From: Panorpa germanica
Lineage: Eukaryota; Arthropoda; Insecta; Mecoptera; Panorpidae
Assembly (NCBI GenBank): GCA_963678705.1
Contig: OY783206.1
Coordinates: forward strand, 20,161,807 to 20,225,806
Direction: 5' to 3'
Length of the DNA: 64,000 nt
The translations under genes and the position numbers were made by a program. The notes under the pieces were generated by a model, which was not told where the DNA came from, ran no database searches, and was given only the letters and a program-made list of their open reading frames with translations. Positions within the stretch are counted from its first letter, which is position 1, and each line of letters opens with the position of its first letter. Below are positions 1 to 11,628 of this stretch, one piece after another.

Positions 1-459
1 TAAATTTATTTATTGGAATAATATCTGGTTTAAAATTGTCAAGTATTACATCTTTTGCTGAGGAATTAGTTATTGATATATAAAAAGTATTATTAACAGG
101 ATTAATTAATGCGTTGGCTAAAAAAACTTCAGGTAGCAATTCCTTGGCTACACAAACTCCTACCGTAGAACCCGACATAGGAATTAATTTCCTAGTACGT
201 GCTGGAACTATGATAATACTGTTTATGTTCAATAATGGTAATTCAAATATTTTGCCATGTTGTGAGAATTGTACGCTGTTTGTTTCCAAATTAATTACTG
301 CTTTAAATGTACGTAAAATATCTAATCCTATAATTCCATCGTGTTTAATGGGGAAATCCTTTGACACAACCTGAAAAGTATGTTTCGACCTAGAACTATC
401 TAAAATTATAGAAGTTTTTAGTGAACCTAAAGTATAAGGCGTGCCTTCAGAGATTCCCT

Positions 460-1914
460 TTAATAACACTTAGATGTACTATCTATTTTGATATTATTTT
501 TTAAAATATTTTGTTTAATTAAAGAAATTTGAGAACCAGTGTCCAATAAAAATGATACAGTCTTTGCTTTGGCTGCGACTATTCTGAATTGAACAGTGTC
601 AGCTGTTTGCTTGTCAATAACATTTTCATTGTTACAGTTAAAATTTGTTATATCATTGGTATTTTGTATTTCTTTAATCTCAATATTTTTATTTAAACTA
701 TTAAATTTACGTAAATGGTGATTATAAAAAGAACGTGAATATTGTTTTGTATTTTTAGTAAAAGATACTTGAGGACCATCAGATTTAAGATGTCTCGATT
801 TTTTACAATAAACAGAAGGTTTTGAAAATACCGTATCTCTCCTACAAATATTAATTTGCGCGACAGGATATACTGTATCCGCATTTTCCTTCTTGATAAA
901 ACAATATTTCTCTAAATGACCATTTTTTTTACAATAGTTACAAAAAAAAGTTTTAAATTTTGTTTCGACTTCGTTAGCAAATTGTTCACTTGAAACTGGT
1001 TCACTACTAGAAATAGAATGACTTGAATCTGTTTTAAATTCAACATGCCTTCTTCTTTCTAGAGTGCGCCACCGTGTTTCAAGAAAATTCGTAAAATCAT
1101 TTAGGGTTGGTAATTCAGAAGTATTTCTGTTTTCCCATTCCTTTAATGTGTTAAAATCTAACTTGGTCTTTAAAAAATGTATAAAAATAAAATCTGAATG
1201 ATTAGAATATATTCCCAACTCGGTTAATGCTCTAATCGATTCATTAATTTCGTCTAAAAAATTTTTAATATTAGTTTCTGATTCTAAACGTATAACATTG
1301 TAGTTTATTAAATTGTTTACACAGGTTTCAATAAGTGCTACCTTGTTATCATAACGTTTACAAAGGATGTTCCAAACAATTTCATAATTATCGTTTGTTA
1401 AAGGATAATTCTTTATGAGTTTGAGTGGTTCTCCTGTCAAATTTAATTTTAAATAATGCATTTTTTCAATGTTTGATAGTTTGCTATTATTACGAATTAA
1501 ATTTGTAAATAATTCCATGAAACTTTGCCAATTAGTATATTCTCCATCAAAAACGGTTAGTTGCATTGGACTTAAGTTCAGATTTTTTATTGAATCTATG
1601 CTTTTTGAGTCGTCTACAATATGTGTATCATTCTCAAATGTTTGCTTATAATTCAACAAGTAAATAAGAGTGTCGTCATAAATACTTTCAACTTCCATAG
1701 ACTTACTAACGATAGCCGTAGCTTCTTCATTTTTTAGAATTGGAAGCAGTGCTTCTACGATACTACTATATTTAACCCAAGCTTTATCTAAGTTTTTGAT
1801 TTTTAATTCAACTATTGTTAAGGATGTTGATTGGACTTCTAAATTTTTTGAAAACTCATTAATTAGATTGATTGTATTCTCAACTAATGTGAGGGAATGA
1901 ACGTTCGGTGCCAT
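460..1914 (-). CDS. Retrotransposon gag-protease polyprotein (fossil element)
   Basis: A 484-residue frame starting at ATG 1914-1912. A middle block with the motifs FDGEYTNWQSF, MHYLKLNLTGEPLKLI and NYEIVWNILCKRYDN has the layout of DUF1759-type retrotransposon gag. It is followed by a CX2CX4HX4C zinc knuckle (CNYCKKNGHLEKYC) and near the C-terminus by a retropepsin active-site motif, LLDTGSQ. By analogy with the family, gag packages the element RNA in a cytoplasmic particle and the protease cuts the polyprotein. It belongs to the element at 1-3834 and is not a host gene. Confidence 0.85.
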   Translation of the reverse strand: MAPNVHSLTLVENTINLINEFSKNLEVQSTSLTIVELKIKNLDKAWVKYSSIVEALLPILKNEEATAIVSKSMEVESIYDDTLIYLLNYKQTFENDTHIVDDSKSIDSIKNLNLSPMQLTVFDGEYTNWQSFMELFTNLIRNNSKLSNIEKMHYLKLNLTGEPLKLIKNYPLTNDNYEIVWNILCKRYDNKVALIETCVNNLINYNVIRLESETNIKNFLDEINESIRALTELGIYSNHSDFIFIHFLKTKLDFNTLKEWENRNTSELPTLNDFTNFLETRWRTLERRRHVEFKTDSSHSISSSEPVSSEQFANEVETKFKTFFCNYCKKNGHLEKYCFIKKENADTVYPVAQINICRRDTVFSKPSVYCKKSRHLKSDGPQVSFTKNTKQYSRSFYNHHLRKFNSLNKNIEIKEIQNTNDITNFNCNNENVIDKQTADTVQFRIVAAKAKTVSFLLDTGSQISLIKQNILKNNIKIDSTSKCY

Positions 1915-2235
1915 TGTACTTAATTAAAGTTATATATAATATACAGACTAAAGATTATTTTGTACCAATAAACGACTCTCCGAAAAATAGGATTCTGACA
2001 AGGAAAAATTGTTAGCGAAAACAGTAACTCACAGGAAATTTCCGATGGGGCTCAGACGTTGCAGTTGTAACAGGAAGGTAGTCTCTCTGATTGAACAGAC
2101 TGCTATCTAACTGCTTCAGCTCTTTACTTCTCCTTTTCAAAATTCCCTCTCGTTCAAAAAAAGATGTTGTTCTAAAAAAATATTAACATAAATTAGTATA
2201 ATTGTGGAAACAATTATAAAAAAATATTATAGTAA

Positions 2236-2575
2236 ATATGCAAAAGTATTGGATATAATACTAAAAAAAATTAATAGCTTCAATGACAAACAATGATGCT
2301 ACAAAAATACTTAGGTTATAGCAAATATTCAAAAGTATTGAATATAATACTAAAAAAATTAATAGCTTCAATGACAAACAATGATGCTACAAAAAAAGTT
2401 AGGTTATAGCAAATATTCAAAAGTATTGAATATAATACTAAAAAAAATTATAACCTCGTTAATAATGATGCTAATAAAAAATACTTAGATTATAGCAAAT
2501 ATTCAAAAGTACTGAATATAATACTAAAAAAAAATCATAGCTTCATTAGTAACGTTGCTATTCAAAAAAAATACA
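2236..2575. repeat. Leader minisatellite, about 88 bp x 4
   Basis: Four imperfect copies of an 86-89 bp AT-rich unit. The marker CAAAAGTA.TG recurs at about 2241, 2330, 2418 and 2504, each followed by ATATAATACTAAAAAA. It lies in the untranslated leader between the LTR and gag of the retrotransposon. Confidence 0.85.
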
Positions 2576-2987
2576 ATTATCAATTTATAGTAATAATTAT
2601 ATACAAAAAAAAAGATACTGTCTTATTATACTTAAAGATTTTCTTATCAGTGATTATGATCTATAAACAGCTGTGTGCAGGGCTCTGGACGCGACCAACA
2701 TCGATTTAGATTATTCCATGTGTTCTAGAAGCATCCATCCATTCGCATGGCGGCAAAAGATTTCTTTTTTTCTGGTTCGGCGGGCTGTAGTTTTGCATCC
2801 ACCGGACTTGTAGAAAAATTATGTGAAATACAGATGAATTGACGTTCTATCTCGTACTCTTCGGCAATTTTTGGAAATAATCCATCGGCGTAGTGGCATC
2901 CAGATTAATTGATCTGCATCCAGGTGTAGAATATATAGAAAAAATTTTTGGGCGTACCTCTTGGATATTTATGTGTAGGAATATCTC

Positions 2988-3011
2988 TTCGAGACCCCAC
3001 ACCTGACACCA
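2988..3011 (-). other. Primer-binding site of the LTR element
   Basis: The + strand here reads like the last 24 bases of a tRNA: a TTCGA T-loop, the 3' half of a T-stem, an acceptor strand, and a final ACCA. The element's - strand is therefore complementary to a tRNA 3' end, starts with TGG, and lies 2 bp inside the LTR boundary, as expected for minus-strand priming. I did not identify which tRNA. Confidence 0.75.
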
Positions 3012-3013
3012 TT

Positions 3014-3834
3014 TGTTGTGAGTAAGATTCGAGGGCGGATGTTACACCTGACATCAATGTTGTAAAAAGAGGTCGGATTGTCGTTCTAAAAGGAGATTAC
3101 TCAGCTTGCTAATACATCACGCAGTGTTGCTAGTTTCTGGAAGTAGATTCTTCAGTTTGACGATCATCCACCTTCTTGAATTACTCACGTTGATAAGAAT
3201 TAAGTCTCTTCAGATGATTAATAGGATTCTTGTTAAGACGGTGTATTGTTGCAATTAGAGAATACTTGAGCGGTCTAAAGTAACCTCGTTGCAACATACG
3301 ACGGTTGAACAATTAGTATCTTTTTATTACTATTAATACAAACACTTTTATTAAAATATATCATTTATTCGTTGTAATATTATATCTACGTACTTAATTA
3401 CAATAGTATTTTATTGGATTAATAAAGATGCCAGATATAAAACAAAATGTAATTCTAGTGTTATAATTTGATTAATAGTTAAAATGTGCTCACTATTGAA
3501 TACTTAGATGTTACAATTGGAGTATTGTACGAACGAAGTACAATTAGTAAACACTTGGTTGAGACTCAGGAGAAGACTGACTTTCTGACTAGCGTGCAGA
3601 TTAATATATAATGATTTATTTCACATCACAATGTGCCAATACTGAGTTACCAGCATTAAAACAATATAAAATCTCCACAGACCAGAGTCAATGTTTACAA
3701 GCGCTAAATACAAATAATTATTTATTACAATATTAATACTAAAATTAAAGATAACATAATATAATTCTTATAAAATAAATAACATTTATATTAAAAATAG
3801 GAAGGATAAGTACGACTTATGCGTACTTACAACA
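3014..3834 (-). repeat. 5' long terminal repeat (LTR)
   Basis: Bounded by short inverted termini: TGTTGTGAGTA at the inner end and TACTTACAACA at the outer end, giving TG...CA ends on either strand. The length is 821 bp. The PBS abuts the inner boundary, and the outer boundary abuts sequence of the MITE also seen at 26618-26830, which supports both ends. The partner 3' LTR and target-site duplication are outside the window. Confidence 0.75.
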
Positions 3835-3955
3835 CTATATACATTATAGAAAAATAAGTGGGTCACTGCTTTTTAATTATAACGGTAGATTATACCCCAC
3901 AACTTGTTTTAAGTATGAGTCGCCGTTGAACTCTCGTAATTTGAACTATATTTAC
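3835..3955. mobile_element. Right half of a TA-flanked MITE split by the LTR element
   Basis: Matches the right part of the MITE at 26618-26830 from CTATATACATTATAG to the terminal AACTCTCGTAATTTGAACTATA. The left half is missing because the LTR retrotransposon sits in it; it should resume beyond the other LTR, left of this window. Confidence 0.75.
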
Positions 3956-6900
3956 TTTTAATTTAAAAATTACTTACCCTAAACGATGATTTAGTTCATA
4001 AATTAGAAGCAGGCCTTCAAATAAAGTAATTGTCCAAGTTCCATAAATACATAACCTCAAATTGTATTTAATTTACACGTGGCTACCTGTAAAGACACTT
4101 AAACAGTACTGACTTGTACCGACCAAAAGGTTGTTTATAAGAAAAGGCAAATACAATAAACACCTGATGTCACTTCTGCACCAGTGACATATTTAATCCG
4201 ACAATTTTTAAAGGTAAAAAGGTATTCATTTTTTTATATTTTAAAAAAAAAATTATTTATATTAATGTAGAACATATTATGGTAAACGATATTTGGCCAT
4301 TTTTGATTAAATTAAGGTTAAATATTATTAAAAAAACCAAATTTATATATGTTTAAATCGTTATGATGAATAACGTATCTACATTTAAAACTTTCTTCCA
4401 CCGACTTTTAATCAGCTGGAACCACAAACATAACTTTTGAAAATGAATATTGCTACACTTTCTAGTTAAATTCCAATTTAACTAGACTGGTAACATTTGT
4501 AAGGGTTTGTCATAAATTTTATAACCTTTATTATGGTTCTTAAACTTACGCTTAAGACTTAAAAATATTCGAGTATCGATAACGAGTATTCGATAATATT
4601 CCTCAAATATTTTGTACCTGATTGTACATAATATAAGATTCTACTAATGCAAATATAAAATGTTTTGTTGAACTTCTCTCTAAATTTTACACATTCTTTC
4701 TTTACATAAATGCCGGTAACACTGTCGAGTTTCTTCTTTTTTTTTAATTTTTACGTAACGTGTGCTATTTTAAAATGACAAAGTTTCTGATTCATGAAAA
4801 TTCGGTATTTTGTCTTCTAAATGCTGTAAAAAATTGAAAAATCAATAAAAAAAACTCGACAGGTTTACCTGCATAAACTCATCAACTAACGAAATTATTT
4901 TGGTTTTTTAAATTTGGATAATCCAGTGATGAGTTATGAGGAACAATGCAATAAAACTTTTTTTTGTGACGTCTGCGGAGATTCGCTGTCAATGCCTCAT
5001 TTCTTGATATTTATTTATGAAAATTTCACAAAGTATTCCTTAAATATTATTTTATCATGTAGTAAATATAGAAATAACTATATATTAACTGTGTCGTCAA
5101 AAAACATGATCGAAAAATTAAGTTAAATTTCACTAGAATAGAAAAGTTACAAAATAACGCCTGAAATCATGACTACGAGCGAAACCTGGTATTTTATGTA
5201 TTTCGATATTCAATATCTTTATTCGTTGCGGAAGGAAGTTCATCATATACGAGTTTACATCGAATAATTGACCAGTTGGACATCCGACGGGACGGTACAA
5301 CCATGGCCGTCATTTGATACTTGTAAAGGGTAACATAGGGGATGGCGTACTCCCCCTTACACCTCACCCCATCTCTCCCTCGTAACATATCGCCCCATCA
5401 CTCCCTCGCAACGTCTATATCACAAATCCGACTCTTGAAAAGTAACTGACGTATTTAAACCCCTAGCATTTAATTTATAATATTTTTTCAGCCGGATCTT
5501 TGAGATACTTAATACGTCATGATCCAGTTTCTTCTAATCAACTGTAATAATACGAAATATCCAGAAGCGAGGGGTAAGGGGAAACCAAGTCCTACTATCC
5601 TATATTACTACATATAATTCGCAGCGCACGAGTTTCTTATTGTTTTAAAGCGTTTCTTTAAATTTAAATATCTACAGAACACAATGTTTTTTCGTGTTGG
5701 AAAGACTTGCTACTTCAGTATATTGCTGCTCTGTTACTTCAAATATATTTGTATATTCATAACGGCATTTATGTTTCATTTTAAAGTAATTTGATATTTA
5801 AGTTTTGAGTTGAAACATAACCTAAAAATATTTTATATTTGACATATGGTTCAGAAAGTGGAGGCTCTAGTCCTATTTAATCAGATGACTTAATCAAAAA
5901 TTAGTTCTTGCGTAAAATTTAGTTCTAACTCTTTATGTTTCTTGTTAATAATATTAATAATATAGTTTTTAATAGAGATTATGTAGATAATCGTAGGACT
6001 GGATTTTGAATAAATTTCTATTAAACTGTTCCATATTGATAAAGTGGGTCACTAGAACTTCAAATGTACAATTAATTTTTAATAACTCCTTATATGTTAG
6101 GAGATATTAACTATTAAAAATGTCATTTTGTCTTTTTAATTATTAAAGGGATTCAAATTTTTGGAAAATTCCAAATCATGTTCGTTGATTTGCTATATCT
6201 TTCATACAACAGAGCGTTCATCAAGAGATAGCATATTCAACACAGAATTCTTATACAGATAACAAATAACTGACCTATCCCTTAATAGTACATACATGTT
6301 GCGTCATAAATATGGCCGACCATCTCTAGCGCTAAAACTACAATTCAAATTTTTAATTGCTATATCTCCGTCAACATTTAGATATTTAATAAAATAGACA
6401 CGCCAATACACATTTATTAACATCAATTTCAATCAACAACTGAAAAATAGACCCTTGAATAATGAGTTCACAAGTCTCTTTCGCCCTGTCCGTGAAAAAC
6501 ATAATAATCAATCAAAAGTAGCTCACTTTTAATATATTTTATAGGAAAACTAATACCACTTGCTGTAATTTTCTTTACAGGACAAAATTTGTCATATTCT
6601 CAATGAATGATTTAAAGTTTCTTCAAAGCAATCGTAAGAAAATTACCATTCAACACATCCGTCGGTGTCGGTGTAGGGTTCGTTTGTTAAAAATGCAAAA
6701 TTTATCAATCAAAATCTAAAAAATTAGTACGGCAAGGAGTATTGAAACTTTTAATAAATATTTAAATTTTTAAGTATTTTTAACATTATTCGTTTTTATC
6801 CTAAAATATGGAAAATAGCACTTTCATACGAGGCCTAATATGTGCTAAACGAATTAAATCCCTTAATTTGTCTGCCCTTAGACAGTTTTTGTCTACCGCA

Positions 6901-7390
6901 AGTAAATCTCTACCTGCATTTACAAATATTAATTCTGTTTACTGTTTTATTGAAGTAGAAAATTGTTTTTCAAAGCTTTACATGTTAAAATAGATAAAAA
7001 ATAAACCTTTTTGCAAACACAGGTGAATGTTTGTTCATCCTGAGGGTGTCTGCCACCCTTAATTGTTTGTTCTTAGGGGGAAAGAGGTAGAAAACATATT
7101 TTAAGGGATGAATATTGAATAGAGATCACTGCGGTTGATTTTATTTTGAAGAGGGTGGCTGCTGGTTGAATTATATTAAATTCGCGGTGAGAGAGTGAGA
7201 GAGAGTCAAGAGGATATGTGTTACTGTGTAAAGAAGATTCAAATAAGTTGGGCTCGGACGAACTACACGTGGCTAACATCAGTCAACAAGCAAAAGTTGC
7301 GAGCTTCACATGTTGGTTAAAAAAAATTTCAAATAGAAATTAAAAAACTAATTTTTATTATTTGTATGAAAAAATAATATAATGATATTT
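3956..7390. other. Gene-free stretch with old interspersed repeats
   Basis: No recognisable gene. Three segments are degenerate relatives of sequence elsewhere in the window. About 4270-4600 resembles 30300-30720. About 6030-6170 resembles 12610-12760 and 26290-26400 (shared GATAAAGTGGGTCACTAGAAC-like start). About 6530-6760 resembles 15710-15930 (shared ATCGTAAGAAAATTACCATT and GTCGGT.TCGGTGTAGGGTTCG-like blocks). About 7250-7320 is an inverted copy of the 75-bp terminal motif also at 14815-14890 and 22525-22600. The remainder shows nothing I can name. Confidence 0.55.
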
Positions 7391-7587
7391 TGATTTAAGG
7401 ATGTTCCAGCGTGGTATAGTATAGTCAGAACTGAAATTCAAAAGTTCTCCAAATTTTAACAAAATTGACAAATCCATATATTTTTAGATAGTACCAACTT
7501 TCAAACGAGATGAATTAAAACTTCATAATATTCCGACCATTGGTTTACGAGTTACTGTGGTTTTAGTGACGCTAATTTTGTAATACG

Positions 7588-8333
7588 TATGGCTTCACAC
7601 TAGCACGAGACTTTTCTCGTCTCGTAAAAGCGAGACGATAGATTTCTGAAAACTATTGAGGCGGTACCGGACCATACACAACGAGACCCGAGAGTCTCGT
7701 ATTGCGATAAAAATAAACTAACAGCAATATAAACGTTCAACCTTTTTTTATTACAAAAAAGTTTAGGTCTTACATTCACGAAATATAAAATCTGGTAAAC
7801 AAACATCTGTTAAATATTTTATTTTTTAATTTTGTATTTTACAACATTTTGTAGCCGAACGGAAACGAATGTTTTAAGCGAAATAAATGTGAATATAAAT
7901 TATTTACAATGCGATTGTTTGAAGACATTTTGCCGCAAAAATGTCGTTGAGTGTAGGTGTTAGTAGTGTCAACCTGAGAAAAAGGCCGACATTAGATGAA
8001 AGTGATGATGCATTAAGTGAAATTGAACCAGTTAATTTAAAGTTTAAGTTTTCTTTTAAATTTGATACAATTAATAGAGAGAAAAAAGCGATATGCTTAG
8101 TGTGTGAAAAATTTAGAATAAAAAAATAATTTGCCGAAATATTATAATGAGTTACTTTGTTTAGGAGTAATTTTAGGTGTAAGTTCTCCCAATAACGAGA
8201 CGTGACGAGACGAGACGAGACAAGCTATTAACAGACGGGAACGATACTAAAAGTTACCTATTTTTTCTAAACTAACGAGAACGAGGCGAGATATTTCAAA
8301 CTCTTGCCTTATCTCGTCTCGCGTGAAGCCCTA
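7588..8333. mobile_element. Non-autonomous hAT element (746 bp)
   Basis: Ends TATGGCTTCAC and GTGAAGCCCTA (inverted TAGGGCTTCAC), with arrays of CGAGAC/GTCTCG inside both termini. It is flanked by near-identical 8-bp duplications, GTAATACG at 7580-7587 and GTAATATT at 8334-8341, typical of hAT insertions. It contains a short frame at 7941-8129 that looks like the start of a BED-finger transposase. Confidence 0.7.
7941..8129 (+). pseudogene. Remnant of hAT transposase N-terminus (BED-like)
   Basis: A 62-codon frame inside the hAT element. It has a basic and acidic N-terminal stretch and then AICLVCEKF, which resembles the first Cys pair of a BED zinc finger. The frame stops before any His pair, and no catalytic region follows within the element. 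It is best read as the truncated start of the parental transposase rather than a working protein. The resemblance rests on one short motif. Confidence 0.4.
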
Positions 8334-8582
8334 GTAATATTCTGCCATTATTTTGCCTGAACGGTATTTTCCAAGTAAAAAGCGAAGCTTTATCAAACAT
8401 GAAATTCAAATTTTTTCATTGTTTTGAAAATTACAAAAGTAGCATCACTAAAACCACTGTAACTCGTAAAACAATGGTTGTAATGCCATAAAATTTTGAT
8501 AAATATCATCTGAAGGTTGATACTATCCAAAAGTCACATGGAATTATCAATGGTGGAGTCTTATATATGCCATGCCATCCAA

Positions 8583-9325
8583 CGAACTTATTAAGTGATG
8601 TGATGGATTGCAAATAATTTTATAACAATGTAACGTAACGTAAATTTCTGTAGTTGAGGAATCCTGCTTGTAGAAAGTATATGAAGTCCTAAATAATTAT
8701 TTTAATCGAAAGCTTGATGTTTTCTGAACCATATTCAATTGAAATAATAATTTTCTCCATTAGATATTTACATGAAATTTTCTATCAGATGCACAAGTTA
8801 ATCAATCGCCATATACTTGTATGTGAAATTACCATTTTGTTAAACTAGTTCGGAAACCAACCCTTACTTTAATTTTTTTATTAATTATTGACTATCGTGG
8901 AACAAATTTACAAAGTTTCAGCAAGTTCTTCATTCTTTACTACTTCACTCAATTCAATTTAATTTTTTTTATAAGTCAATGTGGTCCTTAATGAGGAAGT
9001 CGACGTTTACTTGACATAAGGTACATGACAAGAAACTTCCCAAAGTTAAGATCATTAAACAAAAGAAGTGCTCCCTCCACCGAGTAGAGCTCAAGGTGTA
9101 TTAAGTTACAAAATATTTAGAAAAAAATGATGTAACAGAAAAATGAAAAAATATGTAACAATATCTACTACTAGAGTAGCGGATAAAGTCAATTCATACT
9201 TTTAAATAATGACGCAGTAAGTCTCTCTGTCTTTATGTTTGTCTTTATAGCTGTATCAATGATACGGGGCCCCCGAGCTACAGGGGCTCTAAACGTGTGT
9301 TTTCAAAAATTCGCCTTTTTTTTCT
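8583..9325. other. Gene-free stretch
   Basis: AT-rich sequence with no recognised gene. A GC-rich patch at about 9260-9295 (GGGGCCCCCGAGCTACAGGGG) resembles a hAT terminus and may mark the left side of the transposase remnant that follows. Confidence 0.4.
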
Positions 9326-9840
9326 TCACTATTTGAAATCATTAATCCTGTTTCTAAAGCTCTACAGCATGAAATTAATGACTTACAGAAAGCTAGCATT
9401 TTATTAATTAATCTTTTGAATAGACTGAGCGAAATAAGAATAAGGTTTGCTGAAAGAGTTCAGAGATCTAGCAAAAGAGTGGGGCGTAACAACTGTTTTC
9501 AAAATTTAAAGAAAGAAGATAACGAAACGTTTTTTTGATAAGTTATCAGAAGATGAGAAAACTTCAGAGCCGACATCGTACTTCAAAGTCAATGTGTACT
9601 ATTGCTGTTTAGATATATTAGTTTCTGGAACTGAACAAAGATTTCAAAAAAGATGACAGAAAACTTTATGCTAAATACAGTAAAGACATGCCAGTTGATC
9701 TTTATGAACAATGAATTGCTTTGAAAAAATGCATAAAATCTGAAATTCAGATAATTTAATCCATTAAGGAACTCATGGAATTATTGCTGATAAAATTCAA
9801 TAGCCTTGCATCCAGTTTTCCAGAGGTAAAAACAACTTGA
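9326..9840 (+). pseudogene. hAT transposase remnant (ZMYM1-like class)
   Basis: The + strand reads LFEIINPVSKALQHEIND, LQKASILLINLLNRL and, after interruptions, FKVNVYYCCLDILVSGTEQRF. This follows the segment before the dimerisation domain of hAT transposases of the kind found in ZMYM1-like proteins. Several stops and frameshifts break it, and no terminal repeats are clear. An AG microsatellite follows at about 9840-9855. Confidence 0.55.
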
Positions 9841-9929
9841 GAGAGAGAGAGAGAGTGTGTTAACTGCATCATTAATTAAAAATATAAAATTAAAGTTGTT
9901 GTCTCTATTACATTTGAAAATATTTATTT

Positions 9930-10335
9930 TAGTTGATACAAAATTCCACTTTCATTTCACCAGAATATCATAGAAAAAGAAACAAGATATGTGCAACTTT
10001 ATTCAATACTGCTACGGTAGTGAGGCCTTTTTTTATGCTACTGTTCGATTCATCTCTCGAGACTCAAATTTTAAATATTATCTCGATAACGAAGTGGTCA
10101 AAAAATTTCATGAAAGTTCCTGTATTACGTTTGGAATTTAAACAAAAAATTCTCATAAAAGTTTGTACTCTCCATAAGAGCCCGTGTTAAAATTACAAAA
10201 TTTTGATTTCGTTTTTTATAAAAACGGTGTGGTCAATTTTAAAATAATTAGGCACATATGATTTGTATTGAATTAAAGAATAATTAAGCTAAGTTAAATG
10301 CATCCAGTGAACTACTACTTTAAATTTTAAGAAAA
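9930..10335. mobile_element. Degenerate TTAA-family element
   Basis: Shares long blocks with 60283-60753 and 53395-53859, such as CTACTGTTCGATTCATCTCTCGAG and TTCGTTTTTTATAAAAACGG.GTGGTCAATTTTAA. Its ends are eroded, so the boundaries are approximate. Confidence 0.6.
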
Positions 10336-10721
10336 TTCAGTATTAAATATTGTGTTTCTATATTCCCGTGGGAATTGACTGTATCCTGGTTAAGTTGAAG
10401 GCAGGAATTCTCACTTCTGAGTGACCTAACAATGTTTCACAAGACCTGGTGGGACCTGATGGCAATGTGGGCGACCTCCAGGAGATCTGCTCCATTCGGG
10501 TGCAAAGGAAATTACGATTTTCTACATCAATGACCTTGAAAAATATCGAAATACCACACAAGTTGATTTATAGACATAAGGAACGAAATATGGAAGAAAT
10601 ATTGTAGAAATATGTTGATGTACCTGGATGAAGAGAGAAATTTACACTGGATGGAATGGAAATTGCAGTTTTATATTATTATAATTTTTATAGAAATTTA
10701 CAGTTGGTATTCAAGCTATGA
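10336..10721. other. Gene-free stretch with a GC-richer patch
   Basis: The patch at about 10365-10560 is less AT-rich than its surroundings and open on both strands for 60-70 codons, but matches nothing I recognise and has no clear splice context. It may be an old gene fragment. Confidence 0.25.
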
Positions 10722-11062
10722 CGGGGGACCACACAATTATCTAGTTGTGTAATGTTCACTCTTGCGTGTTCGTGTACGAATATTCGTGTTAGTATAATTC
10801 AATCTATGATGTGAGGCCTCACAATTATCTAGTTATGTAATGTTCACTCTTGAATGTTCGTGTACGAATTATCGGGTTGGTATAATTCAATCTATGATGT
10901 GAGGCCTCACAATTATCTAGTTATGTAATGTTCATTCTTGCATGTTCGTGTACGAATATTCGGGTTCGTATAATCCAATCTATGATGTGAGGCGTCACAA
11001 TTATCTAGTTATGTAATGTTCATTCCTGCGTATTCGTGTACGAATATTCGGATTTGTATACG
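10722..11062. repeat. 88-bp minisatellite, about 3.8 copies
   Basis: CACAATTATCTAGTT recurs at 10732, 10820, 10908 and 10996, exactly 88 bp apart. Each unit contains GTTCGTGTACGAATATTCG, which includes the palindrome CGTGTACG, and TCTATGATGTGAGGC. Copies differ at only a few positions. Confidence 0.9.
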
Positions 11063-11140
11063 AATCCAGTAAACATTTTGGAGTCACTATGACATCATAT
11101 TGAAGATGCGTCATGAAACAATTCAATTTGATTTCACTCG
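11063..11140. mobile_element. Fragment of a CCCAGTAAACA-terminated MITE
   Basis: CCAGTAAACATTTTGGAGTC followed by ACATCATATTGAAGATGCG matches, in inverse orientation, 44525-44605. The terminus is shared with 44787 and resembles the ends of 25975-26203. Confidence 0.5.
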
Positions 11141-11222
11141 TTCAAGGAAATGTCAGTGATATGAACTACAAATGGTAAACTCACTTCACTTTTAACTATT
11201 TCCAGACCCTTCCTGTGGGCCC

Positions 11223-11628
11223 TAACTTTCACCCACAAATGTATTTAAGCGATGGCGAATTCGGACATAAGTCGGCGGCTTAGTTGAGCGGCTAGAACTC
11301 TCTAGGTAAACCGACTCTTGTGTTTTTTGCATGTGTTTTGTCACAATACATACATACCACGTACCGATACGACAGTACGCCAAGTCAAACTTGTGTACTG
11401 TAGGGTGTATTGGAGTAGTTTTGCACTAACATAATTTATCATGAGAGCAAACTTTTACTTTAATTTTTATCAATACACCACTGTTATGAAAGAGACTATT
11501 GCATTCTGTTTCATATCCCTTCCATGTATTCGTTTGGTTAAAATTCGCTTCAATACGCTTCCAGTGTGAGAAATACGTAACGCCCGTATTCGGACGGCTT
11601 TATCGTTTGTAGTGTGCGATAGGCATTA
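11223..11628 (-). mobile_element. Harbinger-like MITE (GGCCTGTC family), degenerate
   Basis: Inverse orientation relative to 13971-14507. It has the family's TATTTAAGCGATGGCGAATTC, TTGTCACAATACATACATAC, TTATCATGAGAGCAAACTTT and GTAGTGTGCGATAGGC blocks. The left terminus is decayed. Confidence 0.7.

Larger units (their letters stand above)
1..3834 (-). mobile_element. LTR retrotransposon, 5' part (BEL/Pao-like gag), cut by window edge
   Basis: Reading right to left on the - strand there are a 5' LTR (3834-3014), a primer-binding site just inside it (3011-2988), a leader of about 1.1 kb with a minisatellite, and a gag-protease frame starting at 1914. Protease-like coding potential continues to the left edge. 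The reverse transcriptase, RNase H, integrase and 3' LTR lie outside the window. The gag resembles the DUF1759 type usual in BEL/Pao elements, but the single zinc knuckle and the protease continuation would also fit a Ty3/gypsy relative, so the superfamily is provisional. A long open gag suggests a fairly young copy. It is inserted in a MITE, whose remainder resumes at 3835. Confidence 0.85.
7398..8582. mobile_element. Inverted-repeat DNA element, host of a nested hAT
   Basis: The left end (GGATGTTCCAGCGTGGTATAG) and the reverse complement of the right end (GGATGGCATGGCATATATAAG) are similar. A second inverted pair lies further in: ACGAGTTACTGTGGTTTTAG at about 7549 and its complement at about 8450. 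The hAT at 7588-8333 interrupts it. Family unknown; no transposase seen. Confidence 0.5.

Noticed and set aside
2236-2575. CRISPR-like array
   Set aside because: Units of about 88 bp are contiguous with no spacer structure, in a retrotransposon leader of a eukaryote.
6808-6993. 61-codon ATG frame (MENSTFIRGL...)
   Set aside because: Ordinary codon composition but no recognisable domain, no exon signals, and surrounded by old repeats.
10358-10561. 67-codon - strand frame in a GC-richer patch
   Set aside because: No family match on either strand and no splice context; kept only as an unassigned patch.
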